DNA of 64,000 nucleotides from Cordylochernes scorpioides. Lineage: Eukaryota > Arthropoda > Arachnida > Pseudoscorpiones > Chernetidae. The position numbers and the translations under genes are program-made. A model generated the notes under the pieces. The model ran no database searches. It was not told the DNA's origin and saw only the letters and a program-made list of their open reading frames with translations. The stretch is taken from the NCBI GenBank assembly GCA_030710605.1, contig CP092872.1, forward strand, positions 9,582,509 to 9,646,508, read 5' to 3'. This document shows positions 52,330 to 64,000 of the stretch, in pieces (position 1 is the first letter of the stretch; the number at the start of each line of letters is the position of its first letter).

Positions 52330-54213
52330 TGCGTTCCCGGTTTGGATAGATGAAAAGGGAGGATACACGATGTGACCCATTAAAGTTTCCTTACTTAAGT
52401 ATATGTATATATAGCAATTTAGGCCAACAACCCCATGTATATAACCCGCAGCAAGACCTTAATGTTGTATAATAGAAGCACAGCTGTCAATGATGCACTA
52501 TCGACATATATCTTTACATCATCACATGTAATGCAATTTGTGCAAACAGGATAAATAAAATAAAAAAAGGGGGGGGGGAAACTCTGTAATTGATTAAGAG
52601 TTGAGCTAAAGCAGGGATCGAGCATATAATATTGTCAGAACAAAGGTCTAAAGATGGAAACAGCCACGACACTAGTATACAATTTCATCAGACAACCCAT
52701 GAAATCGTTATTAAATTGGGCAATCTATAAAAGACTCCTTCTGGAGGTTTAGCAACCCACTGAAGACGCTGGGAGCTATTTCATAGAGGAAAATTATAGT
52801 AACAGATCTCTATAATTTCTACAGATCAACTGTAAATAGATTCATATTAAGGCATTTTTATAGCCCAAATAACACAAACAATAGTCAAACATACAAATCT
52901 GTTTGCATCATGCCGTACCCTCCTAACAGCGTAACAATAGCCCGAGGAATCAGAAAATATGGTATAATGGTAAATATGATGGAATAACGCACTGAAACAC
53001 ATAAAAGTACAAACATTACTAAAACCTGACAGATAGATACCCTCAAAGTAGCCCTAATAAAGTCGTAATTTGCGACTGTTGCTGTGTCAATATATCATAG
53101 CAAAGATATAATACACAACTCTATTCCAACAGAGTCGGTATTTCTATATTTAGTACAATTTGTGAAATTAAGGTGTGGGGGGTAGTACCATAAAGCAAAA
53201 GGAATGAAATATGTATGAGGGGAAACAAGAAGATTTCTCTAGATATTTATTTAAATAAATTAAAATTTGGGAACATGTCTATACTGACGAGATATGCTAT
53301 TTACATAGTAAAATTTAGATAGAGGTGACCTGAAGTTACTTTATAGCCCTTTAGGGCCCATGCGAAATCTAGGTTGGTTACTACACAAAAAGGGGGGGGG
53401 GGCGCTAAGTCATAATGACAAATGGCTTACCTTTTCTCGAAAGTGCCGGCAAAGGTCTGGTCTCCCGTCTGAAGACTGTCCTCTCACTGAGCGACTCAGA
53501 TTTAATCTGCCTTTTTGGCAAAGAAACCCTCTTTTTTTCTTGTCTCTCTCCGTTTTCATTCGCTGGCCGCGCCAAAGTTTCTATTGGCTGGCATTTTCAT
53601 TCGCCGAAAGAAACACCAATCAAAATGGCCAACGGCTCCAGTATACGATTTCACAGACGCCCCAGGCCTCTCCCATCAAAATAGAACATATAGTATTACC
53701 AAAACAAAAAAAATCTAAAGAGAGAAACAGCCACGGCAATAGTGTAAAATTTCATCAGACCCCAGGCCTCCTCCACATGGGCTGTAATACGATCCTCCCT
53801 TTTCTCGGGACGGTATATATATCGCCCCCCGTCTTGGCTAAAAATCGACCCAGGCCCCTTTTACCTGGACTGTAATGTGATGCTTCCTTTTTTCGGGAAG
53901 GATATTTATAAGGCTTAGTCTTTTAGAAATCTTCCTTCTCCATTTTTTCTGGTCACCTTTACCTAAATTTTTGGTGAGGGGAATATATGTACATATGGAA
54001 CAACAGCTTCCAGCGCGGATGTCTCTGGATGTCACTGGTGTCTTCTTCACCAGGCATCAGCTTTCGGCATGGAAGTCTGGTGTCATCAATTGTCTAGGTT
54101 TCTGGGCAAAAAGGTGGTCTGTAAGTCTATGTGGGAGGGAAGCCATGTATCCATTTGATTTGATTATACATACGCCTTCTGTTGGGGTATGGTTACAAAA
54201 ACGTGCCCCAACA
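52330..54213 (-). repeat. 3' LTR (copy A)
   Basis: Reads TGTTGGGGCACGTTTTTG at its start (54213 downward) and ends AACGCA near 52330. It is about 1.88 kb. It contains two segments (about 52663-52976 and 53070-53155) missing from the 5' LTR, each edged by a short direct repeat. Plus-strand frames inside (53360-53875, 53971-54330) are probably not genes. Confidence 0.8.
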
Positions 54214-54228
54214 ATCCTCCCCCTGCCA
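54214..54228 (-). promoter_or_regulatory. Polypurine tract
   Basis: GGCAGGGGGAGGAT on the minus strand ends exactly where the LTR TGTTGGGG begins. This is the primer for plus-strand DNA synthesis in LTR elements and fixes the element's orientation. Confidence 0.8.
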
Positions 54229-57200
54229 AGTAATGGACAAATGCGTTTGTGCTACTCATTATTCATCTGCCTTTCATCAGTTACTATGAAAGCAGGCCCA
54301 TTTCTAGCAAAATGCATTTTCCATTACTAGGTGAAGCCAGATGTACCGAAACCTATAGGGAAGATAAGGCTAGTCAAAATGATGGTATGCCATTCTAGAT
54401 GTTTATTATTCCGAACATTAGTGGGCATTGCGCATCCTGGCAAAGGGGTTTTTATGTGTTATTATTCTGTCAGCACACTGTTATCAACATAGGTTATGGG
54501 GGACAGTCATATCATATGTATGGAAGTAAGCAAGGTCATCTGTCTTACCATTCATGGGTATATATACCACCCTTCCACTTTCTTCTTTGGCCTTGAGGAG
54601 TAGGCCTTCCTTGTGGTAAGTCCTCTCAACCCCATCCTTGCCTCTTGGGGTGCTGGATTCATTGCTACCTTCTTTCTGCTAACAATACAGTTAGAACATT
54701 TCCCTATTACATATTATATATAAAAAATTGGGCGCCAATAAGTCGTTTAGAAATAACTGACTAGTCCAACTCCTAAAACATGCCAGCATCTTTATTTAAG
54801 TATCAATCAAGACATTCGTGTGGTATAGTTATACATATACAATCAAAGGAAAGGATAATTATAGTTAGCTGAAAGAAATATCTTGGTATATAATAATTAG
54901 CCTATGACATGATTACTTTTGCTAAATTAAAAAAATTACAGAAACAAATTGTGAAAGTAATTATTAAATAAGGCACGAAATATGTAATGATAAAATGAAT
55001 CCTTCCATGTTATATGATGGGTATAATATATATATTGAAGAAAACACGTATCATGCAGATAGTGATTAAATATGATAAAAATCATCCCATGATAGATGAT
55101 AAAGAGAACCACTACAAAATTATATATGATGACAAAATATATATACATATACAAGTAAGACGGATAAAAGACAATAAGGATAAAATAGATCATGCCTTGA
55201 GGGAAGAATAAGCCACGACAACATGTTAAAAAAAAATGCAACATGGCAGGTAAATATTACTAATATCATGAATATCAAAGGAAATAAATTTGTTGAAATG
55301 AATAGTATATGATTATAATATAATATAAATGATATAAAATAATAACCTATTCAATAAGAAAATGAAAACACATTATATATATTTGTGCGCTGAAGGATCA
55401 AGGTTTAGTATCTCAGTTAAGTTTTCAATCTTATTCAGTCTGGAATCACGAGTTGGTCACTGGGTAATATTCGTCTATCCCGATCCTACTGGAGGGTGTG
55501 TTTTCTCTTATGTGTTAGATTCCTCTGTTACAATACTCTCAACCCAGGTGGGAACGTCATTCAGAATCTTGGTCAAATGGAACATAGCCCAGACCTCTAT
55601 TAAACTACACAGTCCTTTTGAATCTAGGGTGACAACCGTATGAAGAGAAATTTTCTGTTTTGGCAGAGCGACTAATCAATTTCTACTATTTTGTTTGTGG
55701 CTCCGTTTACCTTGCCTCTGGGGTGTGTACAGTTCAGCTACCTCCCCCTTCCAAGAAATTCACATTACTTTCATCTACTAATATACCCTCTATTCATTGA
55801 CCTGAATCCTATAAATCTACATCTTATAAGTTTGAATTTTATCAATCTGAAATTTTGGTTCCTTTTACAAATTCCTTCAGAATTCTACTCCCTGTATAAC
55901 TGCTCTTAATTCTACTGTCCTCAATACAACACTTCTAAAACTTTGACTCACTGGCTTGTTCTGGCGTCTCGTTCGCGGTCATTATAGTTAACTAATACTT
56001 TAAAATCTTATCCTAACATGGAACGAGTCTAAACTCGTTGAAGGTCCTAATAATTACTTATTCTGCCTCTCGAATCGGTCTTGTGCTCGAATTCATTCCA
56101 ACAAAACGTATGGCAGGGCGAATCCTTTATTAGAAGAAACTTCCGCTAGCTATGGGGGATCAAACTGGTACCAAAAAATTCAATAGACGGAAACACTTCG
56201 TCTAGAATAACTGGGCAATCTCTGCCTACTTGCCAATCTTACAGGACCTCCCGTCTGGAACACCCTCGCTCCAGCCACGCTAAAAGCGTCGAAACTACGG
56301 TGTCAGATCGGTCACCCAAGGTCGCGCCGTTATACCCCAGGCTATACGGCATGGCTAAAACAAATCCCCCATCCTGCATAAAAATCAATCTATACCTCTT
56401 CGTTTCCTCTTGCGAGGAGGAGTTGAGTGGGAAATTCGGCTTGATCCTTGCCTTCCACTATCTCCAAGTCTGAGGGTCGGGATAGGGATCATTTATCCAC
56501 AATCCTTAGAATTCAAGCTAAACTAAGATAAAAGAAAATCAAAGGAAAATTATACCCCCTAACGAGGGACCTAACAAAAGGGAGCGAATATTTTCTAACT
56601 AGATAGAGTTGTAGTTGTCCTGTTTGAGGCTTCTCGGTCCTAACAAAATTCGAAATAAAAAATAAAATAGAATAAAAATCGATCCTATTAAAGTCCTTAA
56701 CCCTATTCTAATGTGTTTTGGTCTCACAATATAATAGTTTTTAACCTTCTTCTACATTTATTCCTCTTCACATTCACACAATTCAGTCACTGAGGGCATT
56801 CATCCTAAAGTTAGAAGCTGCTATAGACGCCAAAACACTTAATTATTTCTATCAAATAGACCCTTACAATAATAAAATCTTCTAGGACTAGACGTGAAAT
56901 CAAATAAAGTTACCTAATTAAAACAAAGTGGGGACCAAAGCCCTATTTACTTAAACTAAATGCCTCTGCACAAGCTCTACATATATATTAATTCATTATA
57001 CTCACTAAATGATTGTTAACAATAACTGTTGACAAGTCTAAATAACCTGGAAGCTAATCTACCAAGAAAAAAAAATCAGTGTAACTTCAAAAACTGCCCT
57101 TGCCTTGACACTAAGCGACTTTTCACAACAATTCTATAAAGACATACACAAATTATAATGGCGGATAAAGGACCATTAAACGTGACACCTCATAAAAGCG

Positions 57201-57863
57201 GATTGAGTCATTCCCCTAGCCACCGTGGGTGAAGTCACTTTCTTCTTACTTCCTCGTGCGTCTGCCCCCTTTGCAGTAGTCCTACCTCAGCACTCTATTG
57301 AAAGATGGATTTATAGGGTTTACGATTCACTACCCAACACTAACATTCTCAAGTGCTTTCCAAGGATCGACTACAGTCTGGGCCTACTTAACTTCTACCC
57401 CTGGCTTAGGGTCCCTATACTTCACAACTTTACTCTGAAAGATTGACCTTTCATGTCCTCATTAGAAACCTATTTCAAAGCTACTACCTGAAGGCCAGGG
57501 ATTATAGGGTTTCTGAATTACCCAACACAAGCCATAGGATGCCTATTAGGTTCGTTGTTTTAGACATAGCCCCCCCTCTAAGTTGTGATTTCCTACACCT
57601 TCCTTCACCTATTACTCCTGATAATAACTAAAATTTCAGATTTACACTAAATAGTTAATTCACAATGGTATACATTATTCTCATTGGTCTTTGAAACTCG
57701 GGTTTTAACAAGAAATAGTTTGTATAAAAAAAAAAAAGGAATCCTAATGAAGTTCTACTTTAAAAAAAAAAAGGTTTTTTAAATGAAAAAAAAAAAAAAG
57801 GTTGAAATCTCTAAACTTCTCATTCTATCGAGCTGATTCTCCGTACACACTCCAAAATCCTAG
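54229..57863. other. Decayed retrotransposon interior, 3' part
   Basis: AT-rich with no frame above ~100 codons. TTGGCGCCCAA lies at about 54727-54737 (minus), a primer-site-like motif that might belong to another lost element. An envelope gene cannot be recognised. Confidence 0.4.
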
Positions 57864-58390
57864 TTAGTGGCGACAGTCTAAGCAGAATTTACACTGTGTG
57901 GGCCTTTTCACCCTTGTAGACCTGCGTAAAGTTAAACTGTTCACACTAACTCTGTCAACTTCCCCTCGTCTCATTACTTCTGAGTTCGCTCTGGTTGTCA
58001 CCCCTTGTGGAACCACTACATTAACGGACCTATTAGGGAGATAAGCTGGACCTGTAAGATGAATCCAATGATCTTCATCACTGGAACCTTGACTTGAATT
58101 ACCATCACTAATTTCCTCCTCCTCTGTGGGGAAAATCCTAATTGGTATATGGTATTGTTTTAACCCATCTATATGGTATTTATCCAAATTCCCAGTTTCT
58201 AGATTCTAAAGAGATATACAGTATCACCAGCTCTTCTTAGTACCTCATATGGACCCCCATACCTTGGCTCAAATTTGTGACGCCCCTTCGTCTCATGCAT
58301 TCTCTCCACTAGGACTAAGTCCCCGTTATTGAAAGTTCTCAGCCTTTTCTCTCAGTTCTCTCTCAGTCTGCTGTCTGAAATATTCCAGAT
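57864..58390 (-). pseudogene. pol C-terminus, gypsy-type integrase end
   Basis: Three consecutive minus-strand frames are homologous in order. EYFRQQTERELREKAENF comes first. Next is GDLVLVERMHETKGRHKFEP, then RYGGPYEVLRRAGDTVYLFR. The last is a long frame, LETGNLDKYHIDGLKQYHIP, with an acidic stretch ending RRSTRVKRPTQCKFCLDC at the stop. Frameshifts lie near 58340 and 58210. The GDLVLV...F.PRY.GPY.V pattern is the integrase C-terminal fold of Ty3/gypsy elements. The catalytic core is not found upstream, so the copy is dead. Confidence 0.8.
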
Positions 58391-58639
58391 TAGTAGTGGG
58401 GATTGGAGAAGAGAATCTCATGTATTAATGGGGGCAGGGAACCGAGGGGTGAAAGATGGGTTCATGGCCCAAAAGGGAAAGGAAATGGGAGAGGTACATG
58501 TTCATCCATGTGGGTGGATAGTAATCTTAGATCAATGCTCTTTCTGGGTGTATTGAAACTAACTAGCCATGATGGTAGAGGCGCTGTTCTCACTGCCTCT
58601 ACTGTACATCAGAATGAACTATAATTATTACTAGTGTAT

Positions 58640-60880
58640 TATTATTCCAACAGCCTATGACCTTTAAACCTTTATACCTTCATATACACTCGACGGGGTA
58701 GTCACCTTGTTAAAAAAAAATCTATACTGTCATAGATCAGCTAGAGGGAGAACATAACAAAATTGTGCGAATAGCCTGTTTCAACTACTGATTGTAAGCC
58801 TATTAAACTCGTTCTCTTTAGGTTGGCTCGCTCATTAATCTACAATCTACGTTCAATAGTCATATTGAGTTCACATGGATGCTAGATGTAAACTGTATCA
58901 AAATAGTGTAGTTTTCTAGTTTCCGAATTATATGACAATTAGAAAAAGAAACAAACATTCTGGAAATATCTCGCACTGGCTACTATTAAAAAAATTGAAT
59001 GGGGTACAGCTCTGATCTTACAGGATACCTCATGGCTCATAGAATTGAATCGCTCATTTCTCACTAAAATATTCACACAGGGTATGGAGGTCTCCAGCGG
59101 TTCTATAGCTATTGGTCAACTAAATTAATTAATGGCAGGAGTTGAAGTTAGTTTAAATGCTCATGTGCTGTTTTGTCATGCGTCTTTATGTCATCTGCAA
59201 AGGAAAGTGTCGCCTCAAAGGACCTAATTCTGGGACTAACATCCGCTGCACATTTCAGGAAGGAGTGGTCGTCCATACAATAGCAAGATATCATTTTGCT
59301 GCCAATGTACAATGTTGAGCATTTTCCATGTCGTCATTTTGTCGATCCCCAATCTTCTAGGGTGTTTCTTTAAGCATTTCTTGATGTCATTTAATGCTTC
59401 ATGCGATCCCGCCCGGCATTCAATAAGTAGTATTTGATCGTACCACCTCCAGGAGACCATCCCATTGCGGCCGAATCATTTCCACCCAACTTATAACGCC
59501 GTCCATATCGCGTAATTGAAATTAGTGTAAAACTCAAAGAATAAGACCTTAATCTCTTAATTCTTTACTAATTTCAGTTGGCTCAACATAAATCTTCTCA
59601 ATTATTAATTTAGTACAGTGGCGTGACATGTCACACTTCTTCTAGTTCTTTCGCAAGCTCGATTAATCCCAGTGAAAGCCAGTTCAGGCGTCAATCCCGT
59701 GCTAACCCGTCATGCATGACTTCAAATTTGGAAATTATTAGACCTGAATATTTGCAGTGACATCTGCTTCCACTGAAAGTATTTAAGACACAAGGCTGCC
59801 TCTTATCTTGTTTAAATCACTGTCTTTACTCCCATATGCCTGTGTAAACTTTAACCATGACCTTATCAATTCTCAAAATTCTGCCTATCGAATATCCTGA
59901 GAATCAATGTTCTTCTTGTCTACGGCGGATTAACACAATAATTGTTCCCTAGAGTTATCTGCGTCGAGTGGTCAGTCTGTACTACTAATTCTCCACTCTA
60001 ACTCCAGGATTCCTTTATCTACTCAGGCTGTTCAAAAATTTTCAAGACAGTTGTTCAAATCCCCAATGATAATCTGCTAAATTTCGATAATTATTGAATT
60101 CTCATTAAACAGACTAACTACACCTTCCTGACACAGAAGTGTCCAGCATCAAGATATGGCGTACTGCCCATTTCTTCATTTGATGACTGTGTCAAATTAC
60201 AGCTGAAGAAACATACTAAGCATATAACTGGTTTAAATTTCATGTAATCTCATTATGCCTTCTGCTGGCAAATATTTACTGAAAAATTCAATACTATCAA
60301 GATGGTTTTATTTGTCTTCATCCAAAAAAAAATGTTTCAGAAATAGAATCTTGGAAATCTCTACTAAAGACAAAAAAATTATACATTTGTCAATTCAGGA
60401 TAACCTTCCCTTGTCAGAGTGTATACAGGATATTTAAGATCATATGCAGTTGGAGGCATCATGAAAAAAAAAATCGGTTGCCTGACGCGTCTTTTTATGG
60501 TGATCAAACTTCTCTCTTCACGGGTACGCTAACTGGATCTTCAATTCTATTTTCACCTTAAGGCTCATATATCTGCCACTCTCCCAATCCACTATGCGTT
60601 AAAAAAATAAAATCGATTAACTATCATTCAGCATGTTAGCCCTAATCTGGATGCACAGGCTAGTATGATTTGATAGAAAGCGCTATTAAAATGAAGTTAA
60701 GATATTTGTATCCAGCAATATTTATCAGAACTCACCTCTGCTGTGAGAAATTATATTAGAGCTATGATGAAAAAAAATGCTAAGTCATTTCAGTAGACTA
60801 CTTATTTATTTATGCTTATGAGGTGATACAGCAACGTCTTTACAATAAGAGAGGAGACAAAATGAATCAAATCTAGAAAA
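58640..60880. other. Decayed retrotransposon interior, middle
   Basis: No domain recognised. A 74-codon minus frame (59236-59460, starting MVSWRWYDQILLIEC) is unassigned. Confidence 0.4.
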
Positions 60881-61166
60881 AAGAAGTGAGGACTTCTCGG
60901 TCATTAAAGTCTGAGAGGCAAGGCCTTCAGCCAGTTCAGGGCTTCCTGGGTGACAGAGTGGAGATTGGAGATTCCTCCTTTGAATTTGTACAGCGGGCAG
61001 TCATCTAGTATATGGGACATTGATTGTGGGACGTTGCAGGCACAATTTGGATCTTTGATGTAGCCCCATAACTTCATCAGCTCTGCACACCTTCCCTGTC
61101 CTGTCCTAAAGCGGTTTAGAAGCACCCATTCTCGTCGAGGGAGGAGTAGACTACTGTAAAACACTG
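60880..61166 (-). mobile_element. LINE ORF2 C-terminal fragment nested in the LTR element
   Basis: The 86-codon frame reads LPRREWVLLNRFRTGQGRCA, then CACNVPQSMSHILDDCPLY and ALNWLKALPLRL. This is the post-RNase H Cys/His end of a Jockey/RTE-like element from a clade different from J1 and J2. GACTTCTCGGTCATTAAAG follows the stop. Confidence 0.8.
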
Positions 61167-61614
61167 ATCACCGTTCTAAATTTGGACCATGGGAAATCCA
61201 ACCTCATTTCTCATACTGTATATAATAATTTGAGAAAGTAAAATAAAGAAATTGTAATCAATGGTGCTCGCAACAGAATTCAAAATGATTGAGACACAGA
61301 ACATTATAAATAATGTCCAGCAAGTAGGATACCAAACCACCTTTATATTACAACATTTCCACAAAAGTATAACTATCAATAACCCAATAAACAAAACCAC
61401 AAAATATCTATAGGGCGATATGTTACATTCCATACTCACAAACATCTATAACAATAGCCAACTACAATAGCAAACAATAGTAGAATGTGTGTAAATACCT
61501 TAACCAAAAAAAATGTCTTAAGAAAACAAATAATATGCAAAACTTCCTAATGTATATATATATATGTATGTACATAGAATCATAATAGTTTTAGCATCAG
61601 GTGACGTTATATTT

Positions 61615-61705
61615 TCTTGATATATTGTATATGTTTCTCCTGTAGAAGGGCGGACAAGCTCGAAAGCTTGAGAAGACCAGAATAAAAGATACTCATCCCC
61701 ATAAA
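61615..61705 (+). mobile_element. Penelope-like 3' end fragment
   Basis: CTCCTGTAGAAGGGCGGACA and AGCTCGAAAGCTTGAG, followed by AATAAAAGATACTCATCC, parallel the right end of the element at 44622-46123 (CTGTAGAAGGGC, GAAAGCTCGAA, ACTCATCC). Confidence 0.55.
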
Positions 61706-61986
61706 CGTTTTACTTTGATATCAGAAATCAATGATAATATTAAGGTTTTGCCACAAACAATGTGAATCGTAAAAGACAGCGGCGAGAGATGCGGTATACA
61801 CCGCCTCAACATAACTTTCATTGCCTGATAAAATGCCAGTGAAACGGAAAGCATAAATTAAAATTCACGATTTATAATAGACTGTTAATCTCAGGATGCG
61901 TGGACTACTTCACCAATACTTAAAAATAGTATGGCTTTTCATTAGGTATATATTTCTAAAGTATAGGGGATGAAACATATACTAAA

Positions 61987-62009
61987 TTCGAGCCCCGCGG
62001 CGGGCGACA
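61987..62009 (-). promoter_or_regulatory. Candidate primer-binding site
   Basis: The plus strand reads TTCGAGCCCCGCGGCGGGCG then ACA, which looks like the T-arm, acceptor and CCA-like end of a tRNA. It lies directly beside the LTR end. Its complement on the minus strand begins TGTCGCCC. It is longer than the usual 18-nt site, and the third base departs from TGG. Confidence 0.55.
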
Positions 62010-62010
62010 T

Positions 62011-63493
62011 TGTTGCGTTCCCGGTTTGGATAGATGAAAAGGGAGGATACGCGATGTGACTTATTAAAGTTTCCTTACTTAAGTATATATATATATAGCA
62101 ATTTAGGCCAACAACCCCATGTATATAACCCGCAGCAAGACCTTAATGTTGTATAATAGAAGCACAGCTGTCAATGATACACTATCAACATATGTCTTTA
62201 CATCATCACATGTAATGCAATTTGTGCAAAAAGGATAAATAAAGAAAAAAAAACAAGGGGAAACTCTGTAATTGATTAAGAGTTTGAGTTAAAGCAGGGA
62301 TCGAGCATATAATATTGTCAGGACAAAGGTCTAAAGATGGAATAACGCACTGAAACACATAAAAGTACAAACATTGCAAAAACCTGACAGATAGATACCC
62401 TCAAAGTAGCCCTGATAAAGTCGTAATTTGCGAAATTAAGGTGTGGGGGGTAGTACCATAAATCAAAAAGGAATGAAATATGTATGAGAGGAAACAAGAA
62501 AATTTCTCTAGATATTTATTTAAATAAAATTAAAATTTGGGAACATGTCTATACTGACGAGATATGCTATTTACATAGTAAAATTTAGATAGAGGTGACC
62601 TGAAGTTACTTTATAGCCCTTTAGGGCCCATGCGAAATCTAGGTTGGCTACTACACAAAAAGGGGGGGGGCGCTAAGTCATAATGACAAATGGCTTACCT
62701 TTTTCTCGAAAGTGCCGGCAAAGGTCTGATCTCCCGTCTGAAGACTGTCCTCTCACTGAGCGACTCCGATCGAATCTGCCTTTTGGCCAAGAAACCCTCT
62801 TTTATTCATGTCTCTCTCCGTTTCCATTCGCTGCCGAGCCAAAGTTTCTATTGGCTGGCATTTTCATTCGCCGAAAGAAACACCAATCAAAATGGCCAAC
62901 GGCTCCAGTATCAATTTCATAGACGCCCCAGGCCTCTCCCATCAAAATAGAACATATAGTATTACCAAAACAAAAAAATCTAAAGAGAGAAACAGCTACG
63001 GCGATAGTGTAAAATTTCAGACGCCAGGCCCCCCCTTCCACATGGATTGAAATACTATCCTCCCCTTTTCTCGGGACGGTATATAGATATCGCCCCCCCC
63101 CCTCCGTCTTAGCTAAAAATCGACACAGGCCCCTTTTCACTTGAACTGTAATATAACGCTTTCCTTTCTCGGGAAGGATATTTTATAAGGTTCAGTCTTT
63201 TAGAGATCTTCCTTCTCCATTTTTTTTTCTGGTCACCTTTACCTAAATTTTTGGTGAGGGGAATATATGTACATATGAAACAACAGCTTCCAGCGCGGAT
63301 GTCTCTGGATGTCACTGGTGTCTTCTTCACCAGGCATCAGCTTTCGGCATGGAAGTCTGGTGTCATCAATTGTCTAGGTTTCTGGGCAAAAAGGTGGTCT
63401 GTAAGTCTATGTGGGAGGGAAGCCATGTATCCATTTGATTTGATTATACATACGCCTTCTGTTGGGGTATGGTTACAAAAACGTGCCCCAACA
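62011..63493 (-). repeat. 5' LTR (copy B)
   Basis: Same start (TGTTGGGGCACG at 63493 downward) and same end as copy A. It is shorter by ~315 and ~85 bp through deletions between short direct repeats. The remaining sequence is closely similar to copy A. Confidence 0.8.
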
Positions 63494-63510
63494 GTATTAC
63501 TATGTATAAT

Positions 63511-64000
63511 TGTTGGGGCACGTTTTTGTAACCATACCCCAACAGAAGGCGTATGTATAATCAAATCAAATGGATACATGGCTTCCCTCCCACATAGACT
63601 TACAGACCTTTTTTTTTTGCCCAGAAACTTAGACACTTGGTGACACCAGACTTCCATGCCGAAAGCTGATGCCTGGTAAAGAAGAAGACATCCAGAGACA
63701 TCCGAGCTGGAAACTGTTGTTTCATATGTACATATATTCCCCTCACCAAAAATTTAGGTAAAGGTGACCAGAAAAAAAAAGGAGAAAAATGGAGAAGGAA
63801 GATCTCTAAAGACTGAAACTTATAAAATATCCTTCCAGAGAAAGGAAAGCATCACATTACAGTCCAGGTAAAAAGGGCCTGGGTCAATTTTAGCCAAGAC
63901 GGGGGGGCGATAAATATACCATCCCGAGAAAAAGGGAGGATTATATTTCAACCCATGTGGATGGGAGGGCTGGCGTCTGAAATTTTACACTATCGCCGTA
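63511..64000 (+). repeat. Inverted third LTR (copy C), cut by window end
   Basis: Begins TGTTGGGGCACGTTTTTG right after a 17-bp spacer and is the reverse complement of about 63493-63007, with scattered differences. Either another element lies head-to-head or a foldback artefact occurs here. Confidence 0.8.

Larger units (their letters stand above)
52330..63493 (-). mobile_element. Gypsy-like LTR retrotransposon, degenerate
   Basis: Two direct LTRs (52330-54213 and 62011-63493) bracket ~7.8 kb. In minus-strand order: 5' LTR, a tRNA-complementary primer site (62009-61987), a decayed interior with a nested LINE fragment, an integrase C-terminus (58390-57864), more decayed DNA, a polypurine tract (54228-54214) and the 3' LTR. 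Gag, protease and RT are not recognisable. No matching target duplication was found. Confidence 0.75.

Noticed and set aside
53360..53875. 171-codon plus-strand frame
   Set aside because: It lies wholly inside an LTR, is disrupted in the second LTR copy and matches no domain.
53971..54330. 119-codon frame repeated at 63251
   Set aside because: LTR sequence on the antisense strand; repeated only because the LTR is repeated.
54727..54737. TTGGCGCCCAA as the primer site of the LTR element
   Set aside because: It is ~510 bp on the wrong side of the 3' LTR and polypurine tract; the site beside the 5' LTR explains the element better.
56280..56360. tRNA gene candidate in a GC-rich patch
   Set aside because: No cloverleaf or A/B box spacing could be found on either strand.

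Overview
The window is eukaryotic, almost certainly animal and most likely arthropod. The signs are AT-rich DNA, spliced exons of a bHLH-PAS regulator resembling the Met/NPAS4/dysfusion group, and dense Jockey-like LINE 3' ends, tRNA-derived SINEs, Penelope-like, Helitron, piggyBac-like and Ty3/gypsy-like elements. The species and class are inference.

Layout. Bases 1-20243 look like one contig. A run of exactly 100 N (20244-20343) is a scaffold gap, and 20344-64000 follows. The sequence right after the gap, to about 33950, is the reverse complement of about 14810-1. This is a ~14 kb inverted duplication whose arms are nearly identical in exons but differ by presence or absence of repeats. Because one arm starts exactly at the gap, the simplest reading is a second haplotype contig placed inverted, though a real palindrome is not excluded.

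The gene. Eight exons on the minus strand (19383 down to 11611) join in one open frame with matching phases and GT/AG borders at every internal junction. They encode PAS-A, the PAS linker, PAS-B and an acidic/Ser-Pro tail. The bHLH exon and the 3' end are not seen. The last four exons recur on the plus strand at 22121-24283 with very few changes.

The rest is mobile or satellite DNA. A LINE ending in a GATAAGAAAGAAGAAG tail shares that tail with a ~345-bp SINE-like family and with tail-only microinsertions. There are pogo-like MITEs, a 73-bp satellite (10.0-11.4 kb), a 79-bp satellite (47.9-49.3 kb), two abutting Helitrons (40.9-42.1 kb), a piggyBac-like foldback (37.1-38.2 kb), a truncated Penelope-like element with a GIY-YIG domain (44.6-46.1 kb) and a decayed gypsy-like LTR retrotransposon (52.3-63.5 kb).

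The most interesting signal is a set of repeats carrying hammerhead-ribozyme cores (CTGANGA, GC-rich hairpin, GAAA). The best is a 321-bp-period, retrozyme-like element at 43634-44171 with a foldable type I hammerhead on the minus strand and a flanking target duplication. It lies about 450 bp from the Penelope-like element.
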